Source: Mangrovibacter yixingensis
Lineage (GTDB): Bacteria > Pseudomonadota > Gammaproteobacteria > Enterobacterales > Enterobacteriaceae
NCBI RefSeq assembly: GCF_020523985.1
Contig: NZ_JAIVKM010000003.1
Location: 186,001 to 250,000, forward strand
Length of the DNA: 64,000 nucleotides
Direction: 5' to 3'
The notes under the pieces are model-generated. The model made no database searches. It was not told the origin of the DNA and saw nothing but the letters and a program-made list of their open reading frames with translations. Every line of letters begins with the position of its first letter. Position 1 is the first letter of the stretch. Below are positions 1 to 9,711 of the stretch, piece after piece. Made by a program: the position numbers and the translations under genes.

Positions 1-229
1 TTCAACCGCTTTTGTCGTCTTTTTTTCAGATTCAACAACTTTTCGATAACCAGAAGATGGGGGCGTGCAGCCATCCATCAAGGGGGGAAACAAAAAAAAT
101 TTTAATTCTTACCTTTTCAGATCATGGACTGCGCCTGCAAAGCTGATTACGATGCCGCGCCCTTTCAGCCTTTATCGGTTTGAAAGGGCTAAACATATAA
201 ACCTGTCTCTTTATTTTTTCAGAGGAATT

Positions 230-802
230 ATGGGCAACACTACGTTGGCTAACCCCGCACCACTTGGCTTAATGGGCTTCGGCATGACAACCATTCTGCT
301 TAATCTGCACAACATTGGGTTTTATCCCCTGGATAGCATTATTCTTGCCATGGGCATTTTTTACGGCGGTATTGCGCAAATTTTCGCAGGACTGTTGGAA
401 TTTAAGAAAGGCAATACATTCGGGCTCACTGCTTTCACGTCTTATGGCAGTTTCTGGCTGACCCTTGTGGCAATTCTTATGCTGCCTCACTTCGGTGTTG
501 CTGAAGCAGCCAACCCGCATTTCCTCGGCGTTTACTTGGGGTTATGGGGCGTATTCACTCTGTTTATGTTCTTCGGCACCTTGAAAGGCGCACGCGCTCT
601 ACAATTTGTGTTCCTGAGCCTGACTGTACTGTTCATGCTGTTATGCTTGGGGCATTTGGTTGATAACGAAGGCATTGTGCATGTGGCAGGCTGGATTGGC
701 CTGGTATGTGGCGCAAGTGCAATTTATCTGGCTATGGGGGAAGTACTGAACGAGCAGTTTGGCCGCACCATTCTGCCAATCGGTGCATCGTCACATCACT
801 GA
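230..802 (+). CDS. satP: SatP acetate/succinate-proton symporter
   Basis: Inner-membrane acetate and succinate:H+ symporter of the AceTr (GPR1/FUN34/YaaH) family, 190 residues against 188 in E. coli. The family signature NPAPLGLMGFG sits at residues 8-18, and six hydrophobic segments fill the rest. The start at 230 is preceded by AGAGGA at good spacing. The frame stays open back to 65, but that extension is basic, low in coding character and has no counterpart in the family, so I left it out. The gene converges on the MHS transporter. Bases 1-229 to its left hold no gene I can recognise. Identification is very secure from near-identity to E. coli SatP. Confidence 0.97.
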   Translation: MGNTTLANPAPLGLMGFGMTTILLNLHNIGFYPLDSIILAMGIFYGGIAQIFAGLLEFKKGNTFGLTAFTSYGSFWLTLVAILMLPHFGVAEAANPHFLGVYLGLWGVFTLFMFFGTLKGARALQFVFLSLTVLFMLLCLGHLVDNEGIVHVAGWIGLVCGASAIYLAMGEVLNEQFGRTILPIGASSHH

Positions 803-815
803 TTAACCCAGAAAA

Positions 816-848
816 AATCAGTAAAGTGGCACAGCTAAGTGCCACTTT
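816..848 (-). terminator. Rho-independent terminator of the MHS transporter
   Basis: A hairpin with arms AAAGTGGCA and TGCCACTTT (823-831, 840-848) lies between the converging satP and MHS genes. Read on the minus strand it is followed by a T-rich tract (TGATTTTTTC), so it terminates the minus-strand gene best. There is no T tract on the plus side. Confidence 0.75.
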
Positions 849-854
849 GCTTCA

Positions 855-2165
855 TCAGGCGGTTGTCCCCGCTTTTTCCGTTGCATGCACACTTGTCTCA
901 TCAAGAGCATTACGCAACACCAGTCCAATACCGATACCTAGTAATGACAGCGCCAGCACATACCACGCAGGAGCCATTGGCGAGACACCCATTAATACGG
1001 TAACCAGCACTGGCGTCAGCCCACCAAAAATGGCGTATGCAACATTGTATGAAAAAGAGATCCCGGTAAACCTAACTTCAGCCGGAAACGCCCGCACCAT
1101 AACAAAAGGCACGGCACCCACAACACCGACACTAAAACCGGCCAGCCCATATAATTCAAACAAGTAATCAGGCAGAACAGCAGTTAAGTGATAGAAGCAC
1201 CAGGACGATACAGCCAGCAAGATCCCGCCGAAGGTGAATGTCCGGCTGGCACCGAAGCGGTCTGCCGCCATCCCGGAAACCAGGCACCCCACACACAGCA
1301 TTACGGTTGCCACACTATTCGCCTGCAATGTCAGTGCTGGTGCCAGTCCAAGCTGCTTTTGCAGCCATACGGGCGACATCAAAATCACCACAACAATACC
1401 GGCCGATAATAACCAAGTAAGCAACATAGAAATCGCAACGGCTTTCTTGTGATGAACCACAACCGCTTTCAGAGGTAATTCTTCAGCTAATACTTTTTGG
1501 CGCTGCATTTCAATGAAGACAGGGGTTTCCTGCAACCAGCGGCGCAAATACATAGCGACCAGGCCAAATCCCCCTCCAATAAAGAAAGGAATACGCCATG
1601 CTCCATCATGAATGGCAGCTTTAGTAAATGCGGTATTAATGATAGTCGCGACAATAGAGCCCAGCAGAATCCCCACAGTAAGGCCTGCAGTCAATGTGCC
1701 GCAGGCAATACCAATGCGTTTAGAAGGAACATGCTCGGCAACAAAAACCCAGGCACCGGGAACTTCACCGCCAATGGCAGCACCTTGCAAAACGCGCATC
1801 AGTAACAACAGCAAAGGAGCCGCAATGCCCAGCGAGTTGTATGTGGGCAATAAGCCAATAGCAAGCGTGGGGAGAGCCATGAGTAAGATGCTTAGAGTAA
1901 ACATCTTCTTACGGCCAACTTTATCGCCGAAGTGCGCCATCACAATGCCGCCTAATGGCCGGGCAAGATACCCGGCAGCAAAAATGCCGAATGTTTGCAC
2001 CTGGCGTAGCCAGTCTGGCATGTCTGCCGGGAAAAACAGCTCCCCTACGACAGCAGCAAAGAAGACAAAAATGATGAAATCATAAAACTCCAGTGCGCCA
2101 CCCAGCGCAGCCAGAGACAACGTTTTGTAATCCTGACGGTTCAGAGATCTGTTTGCATCAGACAT
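855..2165 (-). CDS. MFS transporter, metabolite:H+ symporter (MHS) family
   Basis: A 436-residue permease with 12 predicted membrane segments. The MFS loop 2-3 motif appears as GDKVGRKK near residue 80. The later RVLQGAAIGGEVPGAWVFVAE stretch is the MHS-subfamily hallmark shared with ProP, ShiA, KgtP and CitA. These proteins import small organic acids or osmolytes with protons, and the substrate here cannot be read from sequence. E. coli K-12 has no gene at this spot between satP and mog, so it is a locus-specific insertion. A TTTACTTT/AAAGTAAA inverted repeat lies 33-58 bases upstream of the start and could be an operator. No regulator gene is adjacent. Confidence 0.85.
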   Translation of the reverse strand: MSDANRSLNRQDYKTLSLAALGGALEFYDFIIFVFFAAVVGELFFPADMPDWLRQVQTFGIFAAGYLARPLGGIVMAHFGDKVGRKKMFTLSILLMALPTLAIGLLPTYNSLGIAAPLLLLLMRVLQGAAIGGEVPGAWVFVAEHVPSKRIGIACGTLTAGLTVGILLGSIVATIINTAFTKAAIHDGAWRIPFFIGGGFGLVAMYLRRWLQETPVFIEMQRQKVLAEELPLKAVVVHHKKAVAISMLLTWLLSAGIVVVILMSPVWLQKQLGLAPALTLQANSVATVMLCVGCLVSGMAADRFGASRTFTFGGILLAVSSWCFYHLTAVLPDYLFELYGLAGFSVGVVGAVPFVMVRAFPAEVRFTGISFSYNVAYAIFGGLTPVLVTVLMGVSPMAPAWYVLALSLLGIGIGLVLRNALDETSVHATEKAGTTA

Positions 2166-2197
2166 AAAAAGCCACTTGTAAATATGCGGGAGGAAAA

Positions 2198-2223
2198 TTT
2201 ACTTTTCATAAACGTAAAGTAAA
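2198..2223. promoter_or_regulatory. Inverted repeat upstream of the MHS transporter (candidate operator)
   Basis: Arms TTTACTTT (2198-2205) and AAAGTAAA (2216-2223) are separated by ten bases, in the short gap before the transporter start. The dyad shape and position suit a repressor or activator site. No factor can be named. Confidence 0.35.
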
Positions 2224-2291
2224 AATTACTATATCGTCAAAAAAATATAACGCCCACTACAAATAGCTTTTATGCCACACAGACTTTAAAA

Positions 2292-2879
2292 TCAGGATTC
2301 ACTGCTACGAATGGCGTTTTTTGGGCGAAAAGCTGCTACCACAATGGGGTTAGTTTCTATATAAGGGCCATCCAGCAACTGTACACAATACGGTACACTT
2401 GCAAAAATACCGGGTATCAACACTTTTCCATCTGCTGACTTCACACCTTCCAGCGTTTCCTGAATGGACTTTGGCTGCCCGGGCAAGTTGAGGATAAGTG
2501 CCTGTTTACGAATTACTCCCACCTGGCGAGACAAAATCGCTGTAGGAACAAAATGCAGGCTAATTTGGCGCATTTGCTCACCAAACCCGGGCATTTGCCG
2601 GTCTGCAATAGCGATGGTGGCATCTGGCGTGACATCCCGCCGGGCCGGTCCGGTGCCTCCGGTAGTGAAAACTAAATGGCAGCCCATTTCATCAACCAAC
2701 TCACACAACGTCTGCTCAATAATTGCCTGCTCATCAGGAATCAGCCGGGTTTCAAACATGAACGGTGTAGTTAAAGCGTTTGCCAGCCAGCTTTCCAGTG
2801 CAGGAATACCTTTATCCTGGTAAATACCACTAGAAGCGCGGTCAGAAACAGAAACAAGGCCAATACGGAGTGTGCTCAT
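2292..2879 (-). CDS. mog: Mog molybdopterin adenylyltransferase
   Basis: Adenylates molybdopterin, the step before molybdate insertion in molybdenum-cofactor synthesis. The protein has 195 residues, equal to E. coli Mog, and begins MSTLRIGLVSVSDRASSG. The MoCF signature TTGGTGPARRDVTPDA sits around residues 75-90. The ATG at 2879 was chosen over an in-frame TTG two codons upstream because GGAA lies six bases before it and the length then equals the family length. It is transcribed in the talB direction, but the talB terminator separates them, so it probably has its own promoter. Confidence 0.97.
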   Translation of the reverse strand: MSTLRIGLVSVSDRASSGIYQDKGIPALESWLANALTTPFMFETRLIPDEQAIIEQTLCELVDEMGCHLVFTTGGTGPARRDVTPDATIAIADRQMPGFGEQMRQISLHFVPTAILSRQVGVIRKQALILNLPGQPKSIQETLEGVKSADGKVLIPGIFASVPYCVQLLDGPYIETNPIVVAAFRPKNAIRSSES

Positions 2880-2981
2880 AATCAATTCCGGTCAGTAAAC
2901 GTAATTTTCTGATGATACACCGTGATGCCGAGCGCAGACAAAAATGCAGGTAAGAAAGAACAGGACGGTAGAATAAGAAGT

Positions 2982-3014
2982 GAAAAATAATACGGCCGGG
3001 AAGCCGGCCGTATT
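2982..3014 (-). terminator. talB rho-independent terminator
   Basis: Strong hairpin with arms AATACGGCCGG and CCGGCCGTATT (2989-2999, 3004-3014) and a four-base loop. On the minus strand it is followed by ATTTTTC. It lies just after the talB stop codon. Confidence 0.85.
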
Positions 3015-3022
3015 CAAGGCAA

Positions 3023-3976
3023 TTACAGTAAATCACCCACCATGGTTTCCAGTTTACCCTGGTCAACAGCAAACTTACGGATACCTTCGGCAAGTTTATC
3101 AACAGCCATTGGATCCTGATTGTGCTGCCACAGGAACTGGGATTCTGTCATACGTTCAGGGCGGGCTTTCACCTCGCCAGTGTAAGACAGTTTACGCTCA
3201 ACAGCGCCCTGCGCTTCAGAAAGCTCTTTCAATAATGCCGGTGCAATGGTCAGGCGATCGCAGCCAGCCAGTTCCAAAATTTCACCCGCATTACGGAAGC
3301 TCGCACCCATAACTACAGTTTCATAGCCATGTTGTTTGTAATATTCGTAAATTTCAGAAACTGAAACCACACCTGGATCTTCGTGCGCGGCATACTCTTT
3401 TTTATCGGTGTTCGCTTTATACCAATCAAGAATACGGCCAACGAAAGGAGAAATCAGGTACACACCTGCTTCAGCGCAGGCCCGAGCCTGAGCAAAAGAG
3501 AACAGCAACGTCAGGTTACAGTTGATACCTTCTTTTTCCAGTTGTTCTGCCGCGCGAATACCCTGCCAGGTTGATGCCAGCTTGATCAGAATACGATCAT
3601 TGCTAATACCAGCATCGTTATACAGCTTGATCAGGCGTTTTGCCTTAGCAATGCTGGCATCGGTATCGTAAGACAGGCGAGCATCCACTTCCGTTGAAAT
3701 ACGACCAGGGATTAATTTAAGAATTTCCAGACCAATGTTTACAGCCAGTTTGTCTGTTGCATCAACCAGTTGCTGTTCACGGTCACTGCTTTGGTCGCGA
3801 GCCCAGGCTACGGCTTCATCGATTAATTTGCGGTATTCCGGGATCTGAGCAGCATTAAGAATCAGAGATGGGTTAGTGGTGGCATCCTGCGGCTGGTAAA
3901 GTTTCATTGCCGCGATGTCTCCGGTATCAGCAACAACCGTAGTCAGCTGACGCAAGGAGGTCAATTTATCCGTCAT
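3023..3976 (-). CDS. talB: TalB transaldolase
   Basis: Cytosolic transaldolase of the non-oxidative pentose phosphate pathway. It moves a dihydroxyacetone unit from sedoheptulose 7-phosphate to glyceraldehyde 3-phosphate. At 317 residues it equals E. coli TalB. The Schiff-base lysine is K132 in [10 protein letters not shown]; the other catalytic residues D17 and E96 are present ([17 protein letters not shown]). It is followed by a strong terminator and is divergent from yaaJ across about 200 bases. Confidence 0.98.
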   Translation of the reverse strand: MTDKLTSLRQLTTVVADTGDIAAMKLYQPQDATTNPSLILNAAQIPEYRKLIDEAVAWARDQSSDREQQLVDATDKLAVNIGLEILKLIPGRISTEVDARLSYDTDASIAKAKRLIKLYNDAGISNDRILIKLASTWQGIRAAEQLEKEGINCNLTLLFSFAQARACAEAGVYLISPFVGRILDWYKANTDKKEYAAHEDPGVVSVSEIYEYYKQHGYETVVMGASFRNAGEILELAGCDRLTIAPALLKELSEAQGAVERKLSYTGEVKARPERMTESQFLWQHNQDPMAVDKLAEGIRKFAVDQGKLETMVGDLL

Positions 3977-4177
3977 GATTATTCACTCATCAAAACTGCT
4001 TGTTAGGGAGATGTAACCGGTCTGACTCGATGATAACACGGTGCGTTTCAGGTGCAACCCGCGGCAAACGACACGGGCTCATTATGGTAAACTCCATATA
4101 CCTAATGTACGCCCCCGGTTGAATTCAGCCGCACTGGCGTGAAACACTCCAGAAAACAGATGTTTTAAAAGGAAAAA

Positions 4178-5605
4178 ATGCAGGACTTTCTGGCATTTAT
4201 CAACCAAGTACTGTGGGGAGCGATATTACTCTACCTGGTTCCGGCTACCGGCGTCTGGTTTACGTTGCGTTGTAGTTTTGTTCAGTTTCGTTACTTTGTT
4301 CCGGCTGTAAAAAGTCTGAAAATAACCTTTCGTACCGCAAATAAAAATATCACGCCTTTTCAGTCAATTTGTACCAGTATGGCGGCCCGCGTTGGGAGCG
4401 GAAATCTGGCGGGTGTCGTTATTGCGTTGGCAGGAGGGGGCCCGGGGGCTTTGTTCTGGATGTGGTTTGCAGCCTTAATAGGGATGGCGACAACCTTCGC
4501 GGAATGCACACTGGCACAATTATATAAAACACCTAATAAAGACGGTGGATTTCGTGGCGGGCCTGCCTGGTATATGGCTCATGGGCTGGGTATGCGCTGG
4601 ATGGGCATTGCGTTTTCGTTTTTTTTGCTGGTCGCCTTCGGCCTGGTATTTAATACCGTTCAGGCAAATGCTATCGCCGTGGCGATGTCCGGCTCATTTT
4701 CTGTTGCGCCAATAATCAGCGGCACTGTACTGGCTGTTATTGCCTGCCTGGTATTTACTCAGGGATTACCCGGAATCGCCAGAATACTGCAATGGCTGGT
4801 CCCACTCATGGCAATACTGTGGATTGGTGTCAGCCTGAGTGTGGTGTTTACCCATATTGAACTGGTCCCAGGCGTGATTCGGCGGGTTATTAAATATGCT
4901 TTTGGCTGGCAACAAGTCACATCTGGTGCACTGGGTTATACCCTGAGCCAGGCAATTGCCAGTGGACTGCAGCGCGCCATGTTTTCCAATGAAGCAGGCA
5001 TGGGCTCGACACCTAATGCAGCCGCAGCCGCAGAAGCCATACCCGCACATCCGGCATCTCAAGGAATCGTACAAATGGCAGGAGTGATGTTTGATACCTT
5101 CGGTATCTGTACAGCAACAGCGGCCATTATTCTTCTTGCCGATACCAGTAGCGATGTTATTGACAGGGCAAACAGTATTAATCTGCTACAAAACGCACTC
5201 AGCACACTTTCCGGCTCATGGGGAGGCAGCTTTGTCGCGTTTATCACCGTGCTATTTTCATTTACTTCGGTACTGGCCAACTACAGCTATGCAGAAAATA
5301 ATCTGTCATTCTTGCGCCTGGATACCCCCCGAGTGGTCGCGGTACTTCGGGTAATAGTCAGCCTGACTTTACTGGCTGGGGCTCTTTCCAGTATCGACCT
5401 TGTGTGGTCCCTGGCTGATATCATTATGGCCTTCATGGCAATTACCAACCTGACCGCAATATTGCTCCTTTCCCCCGTCGTCCGTGATGTAACTTTAGAT
5501 TACCATCGGCAACTAAAGCTTGGGGTAACACCCGTCTTCGATCCTCAACGTTTTCCTGATATAAGTGGGCAACTTTCACCTGGCGCATGGAAGACACCAA
5601 AATAA
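4178..5605 (+). CDS. yaaJ: YaaJ, sodium:alanine/glycine symporter (AGCS family)
   Basis: A 475-residue inner-membrane protein of the AGCS family, which takes up alanine or glycine with Na+. Family landmarks are ARVGSGNLAGV near residue 72 and FSNEAGMGSTPNAAAAA near residue 270. E. coli YaaJ has 476 residues and the same C-terminal pattern. The start is supported by AAAAGGA upstream. yaaA follows on the same strand after 88 bases with its own ribosome binding site. The exact substrate has not been shown for this branch as far as I recall. Confidence 0.94.
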   Translation: MQDFLAFINQVLWGAILLYLVPATGVWFTLRCSFVQFRYFVPAVKSLKITFRTANKNITPFQSICTSMAARVGSGNLAGVVIALAGGGPGALFWMWFAALIGMATTFAECTLAQLYKTPNKDGGFRGGPAWYMAHGLGMRWMGIAFSFFLLVAFGLVFNTVQANAIAVAMSGSFSVAPIISGTVLAVIACLVFTQGLPGIARILQWLVPLMAILWIGVSLSVVFTHIELVPGVIRRVIKYAFGWQQVTSGALGYTLSQAIASGLQRAMFSNEAGMGSTPNAAAAAEAIPAHPASQGIVQMAGVMFDTFGICTATAAIILLADTSSDVIDRANSINLLQNALSTLSGSWGGSFVAFITVLFSFTSVLANYSYAENNLSFLRLDTPRVVAVLRVIVSLTLLAGALSSIDLVWSLADIIMAFMAITNLTAILLLSPVVRDVTLDYHRQLKLGVTPVFDPQRFPDISGQLSPGAWKTPK

Positions 5606-5693
5606 AACCGCTGACCAATCATAACCATTGATAATCCGCCACTGAAAATTTGCTACAGTGGGTGCAAATAAAAAAGTAACAAGGAGCACTGTT

Positions 5694-6467
5694 ATGCTGA
5701 TTTTAATTTCACCTGCAAAGACACTGGATTACCAAAGCCCACTGGCAACCACCCGTTTCACGCAACCAGAGTTGCTGGATTACAGCCAGCAGTTAATTAC
5801 AGAAGCCCGCAAGTTGAGTGAATCGCAAATAGCCTCATTAATGGGGATAAGCGACAAACTGGCTTCGCTAAACGCCACACGTTTTCACGACTGGCAGGCA
5901 AATTTCACCCCAGAAAATGCCCGCCAGGCCATTCTGGCTTTCAAAGGAGATGTTTACACAGGTTTGCAGGCCGAATCCTTTTCAGAAACTGATTTTGATT
6001 TTGCCCAGTCCCATTTAAGAATGCTGTCCGGGCTTTATGGAGTTCTGCGTCCACTGGATCTTATGCAACCTTATCGTCTTGAAATGGGTATTCGCCTGGC
6101 TAACGCAAAAGGCAAAGATCTCTACCAGTTTTGGGGCGATATCATTACGAATAAACTGAATCAGCACATCGAGGAACAGCAAGAACAGGCAGTGGTAAAT
6201 CTTGCGTCAGATGAATACTTTAAGTCTGTAAAAACCCCCAAACTCAAAGCCCCCATCATCAAACCCGTGTTCCTTGATGAGAAAAATGGCAAATACAAAG
6301 TTATCAGTTTTTATGCAAAAAAAGCCCGTGGGTTGATGAGCCGGTTTATCATTCAGCACCGCCTGACCAAACCAGAGCAGCTCGCTACATTTAATGAAGA
6401 AGGCTATACCTTCGATAGCGCATCATCGACCGACCTGGAACTGGTCTTCCGCCGCAAGGAACAATAA
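5694..6467 (+). CDS. yaaA: YaaA, peroxide-stress protein
   Basis: A 257-residue protein of the YaaA/DUF328 family, one residue shorter than in E. coli. In E. coli it is induced by OxyR and limits intracellular free iron and DNA damage under H2O2. It starts [16 protein letters not shown] and contains the conserved [12 protein letters not shown] and INLASDEYF-like ([10 protein letters not shown]) blocks. ATG 5694 is used because AAGGAG precedes it; a GTG twelve codons upstream is in frame but extends the protein beyond family length. I saw no obvious OxyR site. Confidence 0.95.
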   Translation: MLILISPAKTLDYQSPLATTRFTQPELLDYSQQLITEARKLSESQIASLMGISDKLASLNATRFHDWQANFTPENARQAILAFKGDVYTGLQAESFSETDFDFAQSHLRMLSGLYGVLRPLDLMQPYRLEMGIRLANAKGKDLYQFWGDIITNKLNQHIEEQQEQAVVNLASDEYFKSVKTPKLKAPIIKPVFLDEKNGKYKVISFYAKKARGLMSRFIIQHRLTKPEQLATFNEEGYTFDSASSTDLELVFRRKEQ

Positions 6468-6777
6468 AACTAACAGGCTGGCAGCCTGCCAGCCACACGA
6501 CTTACCTCTCACACTTAGCATTATATTCCCCTGCCATTTGGCTTACGTTCAATATTTATATTTTATAATTCGCTTTCACTCATATTATCCACTATAAAAG
6601 CCACGTATTTTAAATGGCTATAAAGACACACAACGGACTATCCCCAACAGATGCCAGGTGTAATACAAGCCAATAATTCCGGTGGAAGGACCATCTGGCG
6701 CAGTCAGTAGCAGGGCGAGCGGCTCACTGCGTTATCTCTGCAAAACTGAAGGGGGTTATGCATAACAGAGGAATATC
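6468..6777. other. 310-bp intergenic region, yaaA to AbgT-type gene
   Basis: Holds no gene. A hairpin (GGCTGGC/GCCAGCC, 6476-6494) follows yaaA but lacks a T run. An AT-rich stretch follows to about 6650, then a GC-richer 130-base leader containing a GCAGT/ACTGC dyad (about 6700-6730) and ending in the ribosome binding site AGAGGA before 6778. No riboswitch class is recognisable to me. Confidence 0.5.
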
Positions 6778-8328
6778 ATGCAAAGCACAACAAGGAACAA
6801 GGAAGGGCGTTTGTTATCAGGCTTTCTTAACGCAGTTGAAAAAGCTGGAAATAGATTACCCGAACCGGCACTGATCTTTTTTTACATGCTGCTGGGGGTT
6901 ATGGGGCTGTCTCTCATTCTCTCCTGGGTTGATTTCGGCATTGTTAATCCAGTAACCAGTGAAGCCGTTCAGGTGAACAACCTGTTAGCTCCAGAAGCAC
7001 TGGTTAGCTCACTCACCAATATGATTACCACCTTCACTACGTTTGCACCTCTGGGGATTGTTCTGGTTGCTATGATGGGTGTCGGGGTTGCAGAACGCTC
7101 AGGTTTTATCAATACCGCGCTGAAAAAGATGCTGAATGTTACCCCGCGCCGGTTATTAACCCCGATGCTTATCTTTGTGGCCATGTTCAGCCATGTCGCC
7201 GCCGATGCAGGTTACGTGTTGGTTATTCCACTGGGCGCCATTATTTTTATGTCCGCAGGGCGCCATCCACTTGTCGGTATTGCTGCCGCATTTTCTGGTG
7301 TTTCTGGTGGTTTTGCCGCTAACATGGTGCCAACAGGCAATGACGCGCTATTGCAAGGATTCACCCAGGCTGCAGCGCAACTTCTGGACAACACCTATAC
7401 CGTTAACACGCTGTGTAACCTGTTTTTTGGTATTGCATCATCTATTGTTATAACCCTCACAGGTTGGTGGGTAACTGAGCGCATTGTTGAACCTCGCGTA
7501 TCTAAAATGCCAATAGACGGCGATTACGTTCATGATGAAGATATGTCCAGCTATTCGCCAAAAGAGAGCAAAGCATTTATTTTGGCTACGCTGGTTATGT
7601 TTCTTGGGTTAGGTATGCTGGCCACAGTATCCTGGCCTGCCGACTCTATCATGCGTGGTGAAGATGGTTCACTGACGAGTTATAGCGCCCCAATAATGAA
7701 AGCGATTGTGCCGCTTATTTTCCTCGTATTTATCATTCCTGGCATTGTCTACGGCTATGCGTCGGGAACATTCAGTAAAGGCAAGGATGTCATTGATGCC
7801 ATGAATGACACCATGAGCAAAATGGGCTCTTACATGGTAATGGCTTTCTTTTGTGCCATGTTTATCAAAGCGTTTGGTGATTCAAATATTGGTACGCTGT
7901 TAGCTCTGGCGGGTGCAGATGCCCTGAAAGCGATGTCATTACCTGGGGGCGTAACGATTGTTGGCATGATCGTCTTGACTGCGATTGTAAACATTCTGAT
8001 TGGTTCAGCTTCAGCGAAATGGGCACTGCTTTCACCGATCATGGTTCCGATGCTGATGGCCGTTGGGATCTCACCTGAATTAACTCAGGCCGCGTTCCGT
8101 ATAGGGGACTCCACTACCAACATTATTACGCCGTTAATGGTCTTCTTCCCATTAGTAGTGGTCTACTGCCAGCGCTATGTCAAAAATGCGGGTGTTGGGA
8201 CACTGGTCTCTATGATGTTACCTTATTCAGTCGTGCTCTTTGTGGTCTGGAGCCTGTTCCTGCTACTTTGGTGGGGATTAGGCATGCCACTGGGCCTGGC
8301 CGCTCCTTATACATATCCGGCGCCCTAA
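6778..8328 (+). CDS. AbgT-family transporter
   Basis: A 516-residue inner-membrane protein of the AbgT family. Members include E. coli AbgT, which imports p-aminobenzoyl-glutamate, and the MtrF/YdaH group, which exports sulfonamides and p-aminobenzoate. Visible family features are FAPLGIVLVAMMGVGVAERSG (residues near 85-105), FSHVAADAGYV, the GRHPLVG loop and the C-terminal FRIGDSTTNIITPL segment that shapes the transport site. Direction and substrate cannot be decided. No abgA/abgB hydrolase genes are adjacent, unlike the E. coli abg operon, so it stands alone between yaaA and thrC. E. coli K-12 has yaaX in that position. Confidence 0.88.
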   Translation: MQSTTRNKEGRLLSGFLNAVEKAGNRLPEPALIFFYMLLGVMGLSLILSWVDFGIVNPVTSEAVQVNNLLAPEALVSSLTNMITTFTTFAPLGIVLVAMMGVGVAERSGFINTALKKMLNVTPRRLLTPMLIFVAMFSHVAADAGYVLVIPLGAIIFMSAGRHPLVGIAAAFSGVSGGFAANMVPTGNDALLQGFTQAAAQLLDNTYTVNTLCNLFFGIASSIVITLTGWWVTERIVEPRVSKMPIDGDYVHDEDMSSYSPKESKAFILATLVMFLGLGMLATVSWPADSIMRGEDGSLTSYSAPIMKAIVPLIFLVFIIPGIVYGYASGTFSKGKDVIDAMNDTMSKMGSYMVMAFFCAMFIKAFGDSNIGTLLALAGADALKAMSLPGGVTIVGMIVLTAIVNILIGSASAKWALLSPIMVPMLMAVGISPELTQAAFRIGDSTTNIITPLMVFFPLVVVYCQRYVKNAGVGTLVSMMLPYSVVLFVVWSLFLLLWWGLGMPLGLAAPYTYPAP

Positions 8329-8359
8329 AAAACATAATTTACCAATAAATATCAATTAG

Positions 8360-8393
8360 ATATAAAAATGGCCACTTCGATGAAGTGGCCATT
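8360..8393. terminator. Bidirectional terminator, thr operon and AbgT-type gene
   Basis: Hairpin with arms AATGGCCACTTC and GAAGTGGCCATT (8367-8378, 8382-8393) and a three-base loop, between converging genes. The minus strand has the better T tract (TTTTTATA), so it ends the thr operon; the plus side reads CGTGTATTT. Confidence 0.8.
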
Positions 8394-8421
8394 CGTGTAT
8401 TTACAGGATGTTTAAGCTTAA

Positions 8422-9708
8422 TTATTTACCACGCAACATAAACGCACGCAGTTGATCATAATCGGCTGGTAAGAAGTGAGACAACAATTCCAGGTCAGCC
8501 CTTGCAGCCAGTTCTTCAGGCAGTGGCAACGTTTTATCCAGGATAACCTCAACACTTTCTTTAAATTTAGCCGGGTGCGCTGTACCAAGGAACAACCCAT
8601 ATTCCCCAGCATGCAACTGATCACGTAATGCCCGGTAAGCAACAGCCGCATGCGGCTCTGAAACATAACCGAGTTTATCTAAATCACGCATAGATGCTTT
8701 GGTTGTATCATCATCAACAGATGCATACCCCAGCTCATTCAGGCGCCAAATCTTACGGCGGAATAACTCTTCCACACGTGGCCAGTTGTTTGGCTGGCTG
8801 ACATCCATCGCATTAGAAAGTGTAGCCACAGTCTTATTAGGCAACCATTCGCCTTCAGCAAGATAACGCGGAACAGTGTCATTCACATTAGTTGCAGCAA
8901 TAAAACGCTTAATAGGCAAACCCAGTGATTTAGCCAGCAACCCGGCAGTCAGGTCACCAAAATTACCGCTGGGCACAGACACAACCAGTTGGTTACGGGC
9001 TTCTTGTGGCAGTTGTGCTACCGCTTCAAAGTAGTAACAGATTTGCGCCAGTAACCGGCTGATGTTAATCGAGTTAGCTGAGTTCAGGCCCAGGGCAACT
9101 TTCAATTCTTCGTCATCAAAAGCCTGTTTAACCAAAGCTTGGCACGCGTCGAAATCGCCTTTAACTGCAACCGTTTCGATATTGCCACCGAGGGTGCAGA
9201 ACAATTTTTCCTGCAACGGACTGATTTTCCCTTCCGGGTAAAGAATCACCACGCGCACATTCGGCAAGCCAAAGAAAGCATGGGCAACAGCTGCTCCGGT
9301 ATCACCGGAGGTTGCGGTCAGAATGGTGACCGGCTTATCTCCACTGATATATGCAAGGATCTGCGCCATAAAGCGGCCGCCAAAGTCTTTGAACGCCAGT
9401 GTGGGTCCATGGAACAACTCAAGGCAACCCACATCACTTTCGACGGGCTTGACCGGCGCCGGGAAAGTAAACGCAGCCTTCACCAGTGCCGCCAGTTGTG
9501 CTTCAGGAATTTCATCACCAATAAATGCTGATAAAATTTTGCTACTACGCGTAACAAAGTCCAGTTCCAGCATTTCATCAATTTCTGTGAGGCTGAATTC
9601 AGGAAGCTCATGAGGAAAGAATAGCCCCTGATTGCGACCAAGCCCTTGGGTCACGGCCTGTGAGAAACTGACCTGCTCGTTGTGATCTTTCAGATTGTAG
9701 AGTTTCAT
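8422..9708 (-). CDS. thrC: ThrC threonine synthase
   Basis: PLP enzyme that converts O-phospho-L-homoserine to threonine, the last step of the pathway. 428 residues, identical in length to E. coli ThrC. The PLP lysine is K107 in GPTLAFKDFGG, and the phosphate-binding loop SVPSGNFGDLTAG is present. It is the last gene of thrLABC; only three bases separate it from the thrB stop, consistent with coupled translation. A strong terminator follows. Confidence 0.98.
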   Translation of the reverse strand: MKLYNLKDHNEQVSFSQAVTQGLGRNQGLFFPHELPEFSLTEIDEMLELDFVTRSSKILSAFIGDEIPEAQLAALVKAAFTFPAPVKPVESDVGCLELFHGPTLAFKDFGGRFMAQILAYISGDKPVTILTATSGDTGAAVAHAFFGLPNVRVVILYPEGKISPLQEKLFCTLGGNIETVAVKGDFDACQALVKQAFDDEELKVALGLNSANSINISRLLAQICYYFEAVAQLPQEARNQLVVSVPSGNFGDLTAGLLAKSLGLPIKRFIAATNVNDTVPRYLAEGEWLPNKTVATLSNAMDVSQPNNWPRVEELFRRKIWRLNELGYASVDDDTTKASMRDLDKLGYVSEPHAAVAYRALRDQLHAGEYGLFLGTAHPAKFKESVEVILDKTLPLPEELAARADLELLSHFLPADYDQLRAFMLRGK

Positions 9709-9711
9709 TAC

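Noticed and set aside
65-229. N-terminal extension of the satP frame
   Set aside because: Not present in SatP relatives; the internal ATG at 230 has the good ribosome binding site and family length.
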